Positions 10,747 through 21,043 of a stretch of DNA of 64,000 nt are shown here, piece after piece. The notes beneath the pieces were generated by a model. That model searched no databases, was not told the origin of the DNA, and saw only the letters and a program-made list of their open reading frames with translations. The translations under genes were made by a program, and so were the position numbers. Source of the stretch: Stenocarpella maydis (lineage: Eukaryota > Ascomycota > Sordariomycetes > Diaporthales > Diaporthaceae); the NCBI GenBank assembly GCA_002270565.1, contig NQMI01000008.1:190807-254806 (forward strand), in the 5' to 3' direction. The first letter of the stretch is position 1. Each line of letters starts with the position of its first letter.

Positions 10747-13057
10747 TTCGACTGGCGTGCCTCATCCCCAGGCGGATGTGAACGGACTGTTTCTCGTAAC
10801 TGCTCGTCGCCTGTTTCATCTCATCGCTTGCTTGGAGATCATCAAAGGGAGAACAGAACTCCGTTTGCTCCAAGAGCCATCTCAAATCCTTCACAATGCC
10901 AATGGAACAAACTTGGCTCCAAATATCAAAAGAGAGAAAGCGCCAAGCAGATGACACTAGGCTTTCCACAGGATGATTCTTGCGACTAAGAACACTTGGC
11001 CAACTTATTTTTAGGTGTTGGCTTCTGGCGGCACCACGAGCCCTCAGAGACGAAACCGGGAGGCTCACGGAAACAAGACATTGCGCCAAGGTCTATATAC
11101 TCACGGGGGTAGAACGCCAGCCAGCCTTATGACAGGCGCATCTGGGTTGGGACGAATTCGTGCCTAGCAAGTTTGACCACTCACGTGTGTGGTCGCTTCA
11201 CTCTTCTGGGGAAATCCATCTCTCGCATCCGTTGCCGAAATCGAGTTGGTCGCAGAGCTTGTAGACCCTTTTCTCCAGGTCATCGCATCTGACTTCGGAT
11301 TGTTTGCAGGAACTTGCGAGTTTGCTAATTAAGGCGGGCACGGAGACAGACAAAACATGGGGGAGATGAAGCCACAGGGAAACTGGATGCACCCACGCCC
11401 CTGAGCGTGGTTGAGGCCTCATATAGTGGCTTCCTGGATTCAACAGAAGACAGAGGTCGGTTAGGTCCATCGACGTCGGCCCACGCGACGTGGGCGGATG
11501 TGCCCCTACGTGGTGTTCGTTCGCGGCCCGACGGTGCCGACCTGAACAGTGCAGCGCTATTGTGGAAGTTTGAGCCTTCCCATGCCCATGGGTCTACGAT
11601 GGGTACTAGCACCGAGCTCAGTCCCAGTCACGAGGCTGCCGCGACGTACCTCGAGACGCCACTTTGTCTCTGGTGGGCAGTCCAACTCTGCTTCCGTGCT
11701 GATCTAAGCATTTAATTCATTTCACAGCTGCCTGCCCGACTTTGTGGTGTGCCTCACCTGTCTCAAGGCTCGCAAAGTCGCGAGGGAAGGGATCGATTGC
11801 CACTATTAGGGCAGAATGGGGTCGGCTTAACTGAGGTTCCCAACAGGTAAAAGCAAGGCGTCGATTAGTTCGGCCTGGTCAAAGGAAGCGATCAAAGGGC
11901 AATGAAAGTCACGGTAAATCGCGGGTTCAGACGTTGTGGTGGATCACCAATGCCTTCCCACGGAGGCCCGCGGCTTCAACACCAGGTACAGCACGGGCTC
12001 TCAAACCATCGACGGCGCACAGGTCGATACTCGAGCAGATAGAGGCAGGGCTCGACTTGTCCTCGCGGATCGGGCGTTGCAGTTGGGATTGACCGTGCCG
12101 CACGTCACTGCACCGAAGCGGTACTCGCCGACATGAATTATGATCGAGTACTAGCAAAACGCGACTTGATACAAAGTACGGTCGGAGGCTGCTGAGCTTC
12201 CAGACGGCTCGACGAGATATGACGCGGGTGAAAGTCTCTGGCTAAGAAGTGTCATCGAACCCCGCCCCGGAGGAAAGCTGACGGTCTCGTGCACTCCGGT
12301 GGCATCGTCTGCACATCTGTCCCTAGAAGTTGTTTGCAACGTACAAGTGTACGCCCCATTTCCTCCTCCGCCAGATGAATAGCTTCATTTTCCCAGTGGG
12401 GAGGAGAGGACTTGATATCGCGTGGCGCGTAGTGCAGGACTATCCGCTGCTGTGCGTCCACGGAGAGAATTGGACCTTTCTCTCCACCAGCACGGGTTGT
12501 CAGATTCCTTCAGCCGTCAGCCTTCATCTCTCGACTGGTCGGCCTGCATGCTCGCGGTCATGTACCTTCCGCGATTCAAAGTTTGATCCAAAACTGTTGG
12601 TACTCAAGAAGGACCTCACTGTAGGTCATGTCGGTGTGACCTTTGATGGCTCGGCCCAAGACGTTGGCCATGAGCAAGGGCCGCTGGTCTCCTGCGCCGC
12701 TGCGCAGGCGGTCATTGCCTAATTGGCCACCTCATGAAACAGATGTGATTCGGGTGCTATCGCTCGTTGGGGTTTTGGTGAACCGAGACAGTTGGCCATG
12801 TGGGTGGCGTACGGGGCAATTTAACAGCATCTATATAAGACGCGGTTCGCCTCTGCCCGGTACAGTACAGCAGGCACAGTTAAACATCATGGGACGACCT
12901 GAACCTTGCTGTATATCCAGTCATTTATCGACTCAGGATTAGACCAGCGGACTCTACTCGTGACAGTGGAGATCACGCGGATTTCAAAGGGAATCGGCTG
13001 TATAAAGACGAATTATCCAGGCCTAACCTTGCGATATTCACCAAAACAGCCCTGGAT
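7833..13057. other. Gene-poor region
   Basis: About 5.2 kb with no reading frame that I recognise. Frames of 60-217 codons occur on both strands, overlap one another and have repetitive or implausible composition. It holds a (CA)n microsatellite at about 10715-10745 and short GACTGGCT repeats near 8518-8540. The first few hundred bases are presumably the P450 promoter and leader. Confidence 0.6.
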
Positions 13058-13492
13058 ATGCTGCCTGGGAGCTTTCAACCGCCACCGTCCCCGCCAGACA
13101 AAGATAAATCAAGCTGGCTGAGGACAGATTCGAAGCCATCGCACGTGGCTGGGGTCTTCAACGGGCGACTGACGCGGCAAAACGCGTACTTCATCCCAGG
13201 CGACGGCATCGACGGCAGGGTCCTGGCAGAAGAGCTACCTCTACACCTCGGCAATGACGCCTCACACAGGCCGGGGACATGCGATGACAAGGAGACCGGC
13301 CGCCTCGTTCAAGGCTACTTCGTCACGGCCTACAGGGCACTTAGAACAGCCATGCTGGTTGACATCATAGCCGACTCTGCCAGGCGGGTAGAGCAACGGG
13401 CAGGGTGCAAGACAGCTACCAGTCATACCGGCTGCAGTGCAGACCAAGAGATGCAGAAATGGCGAGATTTCACCTCACCTGGCGGGTCCTAG
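13058..13492 (+). CDS. Small conserved fungal protein with a YFIPGDGID...LGNDA...YFVTAYR domain, possibly partial
   Basis: A 144-codon frame whose middle looks like real protein: NAYFIPGDGID, then LGNDASHRPG, then VQGYFVTAYRALRTAM and ADSARR. From memory, this order of blocks recurs in many small filamentous-fungal proteins of unknown function, usually with an Asp-Ile-x-Arg-Tyr-Leu-Gly segment. Here that segment is altered to LPLHLGNDA. The stretch before the block is Pro/Lys-rich and may be disordered; the tail after residue 115 looks non-conserved. It lies alone in the gene-poor span, so it may be an exon of a larger gene or a decaying copy. A second, more broken copy lies near 39.1 kb. Function unknown. 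Confidence 0.4.
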   Translation: MLPGSFQPPPSPPDKDKSSWLRTDSKPSHVAGVFNGRLTRQNAYFIPGDGIDGRVLAEELPLHLGNDASHRPGTCDDKETGRLVQGYFVTAYRALRTAMLVDIIADSARRVEQRAGCKTATSHTGCSADQEMQKWRDFTSPGGS

Positions 13493-16400
13493 CATGAACA
13501 GACCAATGGATGATGAGCAGTGGGCGAGGGCAGACTGATTCTTGTCACGTGCCTGGGTTGTCGCCACGCTGGGCTTGAACATAGAACGACCTAAGCAGGG
13601 GTGCAGAAGACCACAGGGTGGCTGGTCTTAGAACTGGACATCTATATTTGTTGATCACTAGACCGACTGGCAATGGGGGTTAGTGATCATGGAGATGGTC
13701 AGGCCTGGAATCCGGAGAGCCACGAGGTCCAACTAATGTCGGGCCAGCAATACCCTCGCAGGCCCTGGCACTAAATGGCGTATACAAGATGGCATGTTGC
13801 TGTTGACATGCAACACAGCGGGCAGATGGCACTCATGGACGAGATAACACATGCGGATGCCATTAGACTTGTTCCCTTGGCCCTTGTCCCAGACACGAAA
13901 AGAAGAGGATTCTGTAGCAGCAGGGCCGCATGCGTGCTCAGATGCCTTGGTGGCTGCTGGGTGAAGCTGAACTCAGGGATGCTGCAGATATAAATTTCGC
14001 CGCAGGAGCCCCTTCTACATCCTCCCGGTGCGCAGGCACAAGGTAGACCTGGCCGGCAGGTACAGGAGGACATGGTTAAGAGATATCCTCTCTCATACCT
14101 GTGGTCCCGGCCATCGCAGATATCATGGCATCACAAGAACACGAACCCACCCCGCCGCAAGCCCAGTGGGCATTTACGCGTCTTATCTGCATGGCAGTAT
14201 ATGTTCCTGGTTGGCGTGGGCCGTGGCTGCTCCAACTCCATGTCCGCGTTCGGGTGGACAGTCTCTCCCTACGCACAGCTATGTTGTTCTGCAGCTCCCG
14301 TCCCTTCCGGGAATGGCAACGAGGGCGGTCCCGGGCCTCTTGTGTGACAAGTGAACCTGGACGCTCATCGAGCGAGCTCGGGCCCTCTGTCGGTGTTGAA
14401 GATGCATGCATGATTGGCCCAACAAAACCAAACCAGCCCCCAGCGAGACACGGCTGTGGAAATGAGAAGTGCCTGGCTCCTAATCTTATCTGATCGATCA
14501 GCCCCCCCGTCCAAGAGGGTGAGGCAACGGAAGGGGGTTACACTATGTAGTGTACACTACACAGTATACAACAAGACGCGCTAGCGCAGCAGGCCGAGGA
14601 GCAGAATGTTTGTTTGCGTGCCCGATGTCGGACGGTGGCGGATCTGATAAGATTCGGGCCATTATTCGAAGGTGCCGCTTCGCACTGTGGTGCTCCCCCG
14701 GCGGGCAGGCTCCGTCCGAGGAGCACCCCCGCGCGCGCACATATCCGTCGAAACCTTGTGTGTCGGCGCAGACCGCTCCACTAGACTGTGAGCTCTCCTG
14801 GCCTGGTTGGCAATGCTGATTATGGCAGGCCGGCTGCATGATTCTGTGGGGTTCGTTCGCTTCTAGAACTACTAGAATGGGAGTATGGGCACTGCACTGG
14901 GGCGGTATGGTAGTGTATTAGTAGTATCCGTATGGCTGGACGGCTAACCTCTCGTGCACCGGAAAAGTCCACCGACGTCCTAGGGATTGAGGCGGAAATA
15001 AACCAGGGGTATCAGGATGGCAGGATGGCTATCGCCATGATGGTGGGGCCATGGTACTATGTACATGGTGTATTTGTGAGCTCCTCTTGTGGCCTGACCG
15101 GTCGACCGATCGCACAACACCCGGCCCGCGGAGCAGAGGCGGCAATTTTGGCTGGGTGTGGTCTTTGCTTGTGTGGCTACGGGAGCCGGCCCCGGAACAA
15201 GGCGAGGAACAAAACTTTCCCTCGCTCCCCTAAAGTTTCTTTACAAATGGTGAACCTTGTCGGTAGAACAGCCAAAGCGCTTCCCCCTCTCTCCCTTTCT
15301 CCCCCCCCCTGCTCCCCTCCTCCCTCTTCCCCACGTCCGAGGCCTGGATTTTGACTCCCAGCACTTCCGTGTCATCGCATCTGGTGCAGTGCAGTGCAGC
15401 GGGAGTACAGCGCGAGTGCAGCGCGAGTGTCTGGACTGTACGGGGCTGTCGTATTGTTGGCATCCATTGACTTTGTCATGTGGGTGCAATGTGTACACAG
15501 TAGTCTCCCGAGTTTCGTGCTGGAGAGTACTCCGTATACTATGTACCGTAGCCCCCTTTGTGTCGCCCCAGACAAATCCCCACACACCGCAGGCTTGGCC
15601 CGTGGTCGCGACGTAGCCATCAGCCCTCCTACAAACTGCTACACTACTTAGTATTCATGTTAACAAGAGCACGGTCTGACGGGCTCCAGAATGTACTGTA
15701 AGGAGAATTATGAACACACACCACAGCCTTTCTCCCGGTGGTCCCTGGCAGTCCCAACAAGCCGGACATGTGGAGGTGCAAGCAAGGGCCAGACCAGCAC
15801 GTCGGGCAGCGCCGGCCATCGGGGGCGCCCCGTGAGAAGCCAGTCCATTCGGCTTAGTGTACTCCGTAGTTGCTCAGTAGCACTCCGAGGAGCAGTGTCA
15901 GTCAATTGGGCAATCGGGAGTGTGCTTACACTAGTCCTTACAGATTACACAACCGACTGTGGCGTAGCACTGTGCAGGCACTGTGCCAAATAAGTCAGTC
16001 CCTGCTCATCATGGGTCACAGACTCGGTACTACGGACGTACAGTGTACAGTATACATGATATCATAATGTGGGGCAGCCGGGGGGGCGCGATCTGATAAG
16101 CCACCCTAGCAGGGTACTCTGTACTCTGTACTCTGTACTCCGTAGTGTAGCGTACTGGCGTTTCCCAAGAAAACCAAAAAAGGTCTGCCCTCCACCCCCC
16201 AACCTCGGTCACCAATCTTCAACCGCTACCCTGCCTAGACTGCCTACATTTATTTACCCGACCGCGGCCTGTCATTATTGTTCCGTCATATCGTGCTGCA
16301 TCTATCTCCTGCAACCCTGACCAAGCAGCCAGCCGTCTCTGTCTTTGATTTCTCACCATCTCGAAACCATCTCGGCCCTGCTTATTAGTCTTGTTTTATC

Positions 16401-16653
16401 CATACTGTACACACTGCGACCGTGGCTCGGCCGTCCCATATCTCAAGGCTCACATCTCCGCGAGGACGGTTATGCATTATTAGACAGGCCAACACCCGGC
16501 ATCAAACAACAAGACCATCGCTCTCATTGCCCACGCCAATTCGCTCATACTTGCGTCAGTCTCAACCCCCCCGCGGCCGTCTCAGTCCTCCAGCCAGTGG
16601 GCTCAGCTCGAAACCCACCCCCCACAACCGTCCCAGCCCCTCCGCCGGCCAAC
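13493..16653. other. Gene-poor region upstream of the reductase
   Basis: No supported gene. It holds a 16-bp perfect palindrome (TGTAGTGTACACTACA, 14546-14561), three copies of TACTCCGTA (15528, 15860, 16136) and a heptamer array (TACTCTG, about 16113-16140). The last 300 bases are C/T-rich, as expected for a fungal promoter and 5' leader. Confidence 0.55.
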
Positions 16654-18528
16654 ATGATGCACTCGCAGACTGCCCGCGTCATGGCCGAGTCCGGCAACTG
16701 CTGCGCGCCCGAGGAGCCCACCCGTCCCAAGGCCCCTTCGATCGCGCCTTCTCTCACCTTCTCTGAGCAGTCAGCAGAGGAACAAGACGTGGACGAGACC
16801 AATCCCACCACAGAGCCTAGGCGTAGGCGCGCCTCCACGCGCCTCATTGCTCAGAGCGCTGCCGACGTCCAGCGCATCACGGGGGAGTCCACTGCTCAGC
16901 TCGCTGCGAGATGTTGTGGTGGAGGCTGCTGCCTCAACATTGCCGCAAAGAAGGCCGGCATCCAGTACGAAAAGGTCCGGCAACCAGACAACGACGCCTT
17001 CCGCTCACTCTGTCTTAAGATCGACGAGATCCCGGCCGTGCTGAACAATGTTGTCGACCTGCCGGAGCAGACAGCCTTCCTGGAGCCCTTGCGGCGCCCA
17101 TCCGACGTGCCCTCACCCACCCCAACCACAGCATCTTGTGGCACCGACGCCAGCGACGGTGTCAGCGACGCCCTGGTGCAGCGCACACAGGAGACCCTGC
17201 AACAACTCTCCCTGGAAGACCTCGACACCACCATCCAGCCTCCGAGCTTCGTCCAGCCACACCCTCCCCACCACGTGTTCCCAGCTCGTATCCACAAGGC
17301 ACGCGAGCTGACACGGGAGGGCGCTGAGAAGAGGACCTTCCACTTCGACATCGACATCACCAACTACCCAGACGAAGAAGGCGTCGACTTCAAGGTTGGA
17401 GGGGCCATTGGTATATCCGCGCCAAACGACGAGGCGGATGTCGACGAGGTCCTCGACACGCTCATGGTGCCCAGGTTCCTGCGCGACAAGCCCGTCGTGC
17501 TGCGGACGACAAAGGGCCGCTGGCCCACCGTCTGGGGTGACGACCAGCCCCGGGAGCTGGTCACGACGCGCCGCGACCTCGTGACCTGGTGCTCAGACAT
17601 CCAGTCCTACCCCCCAACCAAGCAGCTGCTGCGCGTCCTGGCCGAGCACGCGACCGACGAGGACGAGCGCAGGATCCTCATGTACCTGTGCTCCGCCGAG
17701 GGCCAGGGGGCCTTCTGCGACTTCCGGACGGGGCCCCACGTCTCCCTCTCCCAGCTCCTCCACGCGTTCCCCAGCTCCAAGCCGCCGGTGGACGCGCTCC
17801 TCTCCCAGCTCCAGCCCCTCATGCCCCGCTTCTACTCGCTGTCCAACGACCCCCACGACTCGTTCGAGACGCGGGACGGGCAGGCGCACCGCCTGATCGA
17901 AATCGCCGTCACGGTTCATGAGAGCGCTGACTGGCGCAAGGGGTCGAGGACGGGTGTCGGCTCGGGCTTCTTCCAGCGGCAGGCGCTCAGGTTCATCGAG
18001 GCCGAGGCCAGGGGGGACAGGAACCCGCAGGTGTACGTGCCCATGTTCAAGGGCCTGATGGCGAACCCGCTGGCCAAGAAGTTCGTGTCGGACGGGCCCA
18101 TGCTCCTGATCGGGGCGGGCGTGGGCATCGCGCCGTTCCGGGGCTTCGTGCAGCGGCGGCTCAAGACGGCCAACTGCGCCAACAAGGTGTGGGTGCTGCA
18201 GGGCATCCGCGACTCGCTCGTGGACGAGATCTACAGCGGCGAGTGGGGCGTGCACGAGGACGAGGTCAAGCGCGTGGTGGAGAGCCGCGTGGGCGAGGGC
18301 CGGTACGTGCAGGAGGAGGTCATCAACCAGGCCGACCTGGTCTGGTACGTCATCAACGCCGTCGACGGGCGAGTCTTTGTCTGCGGCAGCAGCAAGGGCA
18401 TGGGCGAGGGCGTCGAGGAGTCCCTCGTCGAGGTGGCCATGCGCAAGGGCAACCTGAGCCGGAGCGAGGCCAAGGAGTACTGGGACCTGAAGAAGCAGGT
18501 CGGCCAGTATATTGCCGAGACGTGGTAA
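16654..18528 (+). CDS. CPR-type FAD/NADPH oxidoreductase lacking a flavodoxin domain
   Basis: Intronless, 624 residues from this start. The C-terminal two thirds is a cytochrome-P450-reductase-type FAD/NAD(P)H module: RFYSLSNDP at residue 392 matches the FAD-binding RxYSxxS motif, and GAGVGIAPFRGF from residue 487 is the pyridine-nucleotide P-loop. C-terminal motifs include VFVCGSSKGM, and it ends in an aromatic (TW), as these reductases do. There is no FMN flavodoxin domain. Instead the N-terminus is Ser/Pro-rich and carries a cysteine cluster (CCGGGCC) with a short conserved-looking block. It should accept electrons from NADPH into FAD; the acceptor is unknown. The chosen ATG has a good context (CCAACATG). 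The same frame runs open from 16345 and would add 103 residues including a hydrophobic stretch (ALLISLVLSILYTL), a possible membrane anchor. Confidence 0.85.
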   Translation: MMHSQTARVMAESGNCCAPEEPTRPKAPSIAPSLTFSEQSAEEQDVDETNPTTEPRRRRASTRLIAQSAADVQRITGESTAQLAARCCGGGCCLNIAAKKAGIQYEKVRQPDNDAFRSLCLKIDEIPAVLNNVVDLPEQTAFLEPLRRPSDVPSPTPTTASCGTDASDGVSDALVQRTQETLQQLSLEDLDTTIQPPSFVQPHPPHHVFPARIHKARELTREGAEKRTFHFDIDITNYPDEEGVDFKVGGAIGISAPNDEADVDEVLDTLMVPRFLRDKPVVLRTTKGRWPTVWGDDQPRELVTTRRDLVTWCSDIQSYPPTKQLLRVLAEHATDEDERRILMYLCSAEGQGAFCDFRTGPHVSLSQLLHAFPSSKPPVDALLSQLQPLMPRFYSLSNDPHDSFETRDGQAHRLIEIAVTVHESADWRKGSRTGVGSGFFQRQALRFIEAEARGDRNPQVYVPMFKGLMANPLAKKFVSDGPMLLIGAGVGIAPFRGFVQRRLKTANCANKVWVLQGIRDSLVDEIYSGEWGVHEDEVKRVVESRVGEGRYVQEEVINQADLVWYVINAVDGRVFVCGSSKGMGEGVEESLVEVAMRKGNLSRSEAKEYWDLKKQVGQYIAETW

Positions 18529-19059
18529 TGTGGTGTGGTGTGGTTGCTACAACACGCCTCCCCCCTGTCGCTTCTCTCTTGTCTCTCTCTCTTTCATGAG
18601 CGCTCGAAGGGGGGGAGGCGGGAAACAAAACGAACGACGCACTAGACGCGGGGGATCATTGGCGCAAGCATTCATTCACGGTGTTGGGATTACAATTGTC
18701 GATTTGTCTGTCCACTTCAGCAGGGCGAAACAAAATGGGACTGCTCATACAAGGACCTCACGGACTTGGGGGTATAGGGATAGGAGAAAACAGTGAGCGC
18801 ATCATTTCATGTTCGGCTCGACGGCGTTGTGTGGGCGTCTACTTTTTTTTTGGGGGGGGGGGAGGATTTATGTTTTCCTATTTTCGCGAAGGTATGGGGC
18901 TACCACTTGCTGCCACGCATTACTTCCGAGGCTTACGCAACAAGCATACGCGTATATTTACCTAGATACATACATGACCGAGGTGCAGCAGCCTCGCTGA
19001 AATGAAGAATGAAACATACTAATTATTTTGAAAACAAGACTCGGGCCGGTTGGCCATAT

Positions 19060-19090
<31 letters not shown>

Positions 19091-20147
19091 TATGTGGATG
19101 ATGTTAGTTTAGTAGCAAATCCTGTCGCTGTGGTCATGCCCGCCCTGCTGATCAAGCGTTGAATTGAACATTGAAGGTGGGGATGGTGGGGCATCGAACC
19201 ACCACCGTTGGGGTGGGATCCTGGTATGGTGCAGAAGAAGGGGACACGGCCATCTGATTGATCAATTCCTACAAAGACGTCAAGCCACGTTGTTGAAGGG
19301 ATCTGGGGATCGCCCAAAAAGAAAAGAAGAAGAAAACCCCGATTCGAAACACGAGGCTCCAGGTCAGTCTAACGTTGACAAGAATAAAATTTGCCGCGAG
19401 ACATGTTGTGTCATCCACATGCAGCATTCTTACACACTACAACATTGGCCTTGTCCGGGGGAGGGGTTGACGCGGGCGGCGACTCATGGAGCGACGGAAG
19501 TCGGTGGAAAGATGTCGACGAGAGAAGCCAATAAGCTGGGACGGGGCTGTGGTGGTGAAGATGCCCCTCTACACAGCGGGGTGGGGACCCTGCTCTCTGC
19601 CGGCAGAGCTGGTTTCAAATCCTTTGTCATCTGCATCGTCTACAACAAAACTGGATTTCTAATTGCTTCGAAATCGAGGTGCCCCCAGCCAATCACCTCA
19701 CCGCCATTGTCCTCACACCCCTCGGAGCTACCCTGGCGATGACACAATGGGGACCGGGTGTTCTGCTTGGTGGGGTCGTACTTCATCTGCACGAGATTGA
19801 GCCGAGTAGCCATCATCAAGGAATTACCAAGACGCAGTACACTAGTAGGCCGCATAGTATGTGAGACTCAAAGGTAGACTAGGCTTGTTGTAAAACAAAC
19901 GGCAGCAAGGAGCAACGCATAATACACTAAAAGAGAACAAGAGCTCTCAGACGCCGGCCTCCAGACCCATTCTTGTGCTCCGATGCCCGTAACAGTAAAC
20001 CAGACCGCACACACGTAACGCATTTATGCAAGCGGGACCCTCCCAGAGCCCGAGATCCAGAACCAGCACCAGAACCAGCACCCGCACCCCTCGAACGAGC
20101 ACCCCTCTTCGTCAGCCGTTGGTCATCAGGCCACGAGCAGGCACAAT
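18529..20147. other. Intergenic spacer
   Basis: Contains a (CG)n(CA)n microsatellite at about 19061-19091 and a poly-G run near 18850. Frames present look like chance. No supported gene. Confidence 0.55.
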
Positions 20148-21043
20148 ATGAATAGAGCCGCCTCCCTCGCGAGGTCCTGCCACTCCTCCCCTCTCAGGAT
20201 CACCACTACCTCTTCTATCAACACCACCACCGCCTTCTCAAGACAAGCGGCACTAGCAGCAGCACTCGCAAACCGCCCAACTACAGCAACCACCCCAACA
20301 CCCCGCCTCTTTTCCACCACCACCACCACCACCACCAACATGGCCTCCGCCCAGCAGCTCATCGACCTCGCCAAGCAGCGCCGGACCTACTACCCTCTGT
20401 CCAAGGACCTGACCATCAAGCCCGAGAAGGTCCAGGAGATCGTCAAGGCCCTGCTGCAGGAGGTGCCCTCGTCCTTCAACTCCCAGTCCAACCGCGTCGT
20501 CGTCCTCTTCGGCGCCGACCACGAGAAGCTGTGGGACATCACCTCCGACGTCCTCAAGGCCATCGTCCCCGCCGATCAGTGGGAGGGCACCGCCGGCAAG
20601 ATGGCCATGTTCAAGGGCGCCGCCGGATCCGTACGTTTCTTCTTTTTTTTTTTTTGGTTTTTTTCCCCCCCTCCCCCGAAGGGCCAGAGGGAAAAGCCAG
20701 GCTGACACTGACTGAACACAAACAGGTCCTCTTCTTTGAAGACCAGGACGTCGTCAACGGCATGCAGGAGAAGTTCGCCATCTACGCCGACCGATTCCCC
20801 ACCTGGGCCGCCCACTCGGACGCCATGCTGCAGTTCTCGGTCTGGACCGCCCTCGAGGCCGAGGGGCTGGGCGCCAACCTGCAGCACTACAATCCCCTCA
20901 TCGACGAGCGCGTCGCCTCCGAGTGGAAGGTCCCCGCCAGCTGGAAGCTGCAGGCCCAGCTCGTCTTTGGCGGCAAGACCTCCCCTGCCGGCGAGAAGGA
21001 GTACGCGCCCATTGAGACCAAGTTCAAGGCGTATGGCGCATAA
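20148..21043 (+). CDS. FRM2/HBN1-like nitroreductase family protein
   Basis: Two exons (20148-20630 and 20726-21043) with a 95-bp intron (GTACGT donor, poly-T tract, CAG acceptor), in phase. 266 residues. From the internal methionine at residue 65 the protein matches the fungal FRM2/HBN1 type of nitroreductase over its whole ~200 residues: SFNSQSNRVVVLFG, then VLFFEDQ, then AHSDAMLQFSVWTALEAEGLG and the LQHYNPL block. These FMN enzymes reduce nitroaromatics and are linked in yeast to fatty-acid signalling and oxidative stress. The first 64 residues are Arg/Ser/Thr-rich, lack acidic residues and end RLFST, a typical mitochondrial presequence. The second ATG (20340, CCAACATGG) has a strong context and gives a 202-residue cytosolic form. 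Confidence 0.9.

Noticed and set aside
16345..16653. 103-codon N-terminal extension of the reductase
   Set aside because: Kept only as an alternative: the leader is C/T-rich and Pro/Ser-heavy, and the ATG at 16654 has the better context.
17593..18255. 220-codon minus-strand frame opposite the reductase
   Set aside because: It is the antisense shadow of a GC-rich gene; Arg/Pro/Ala-heavy composition and no known motif.
19171..19270. GGTTCGATGCC on the minus strand, resembling a tRNA B box
   Set aside because: The flanking bases do not pair into a T arm or acceptor stem and no A box lies at the right distance.
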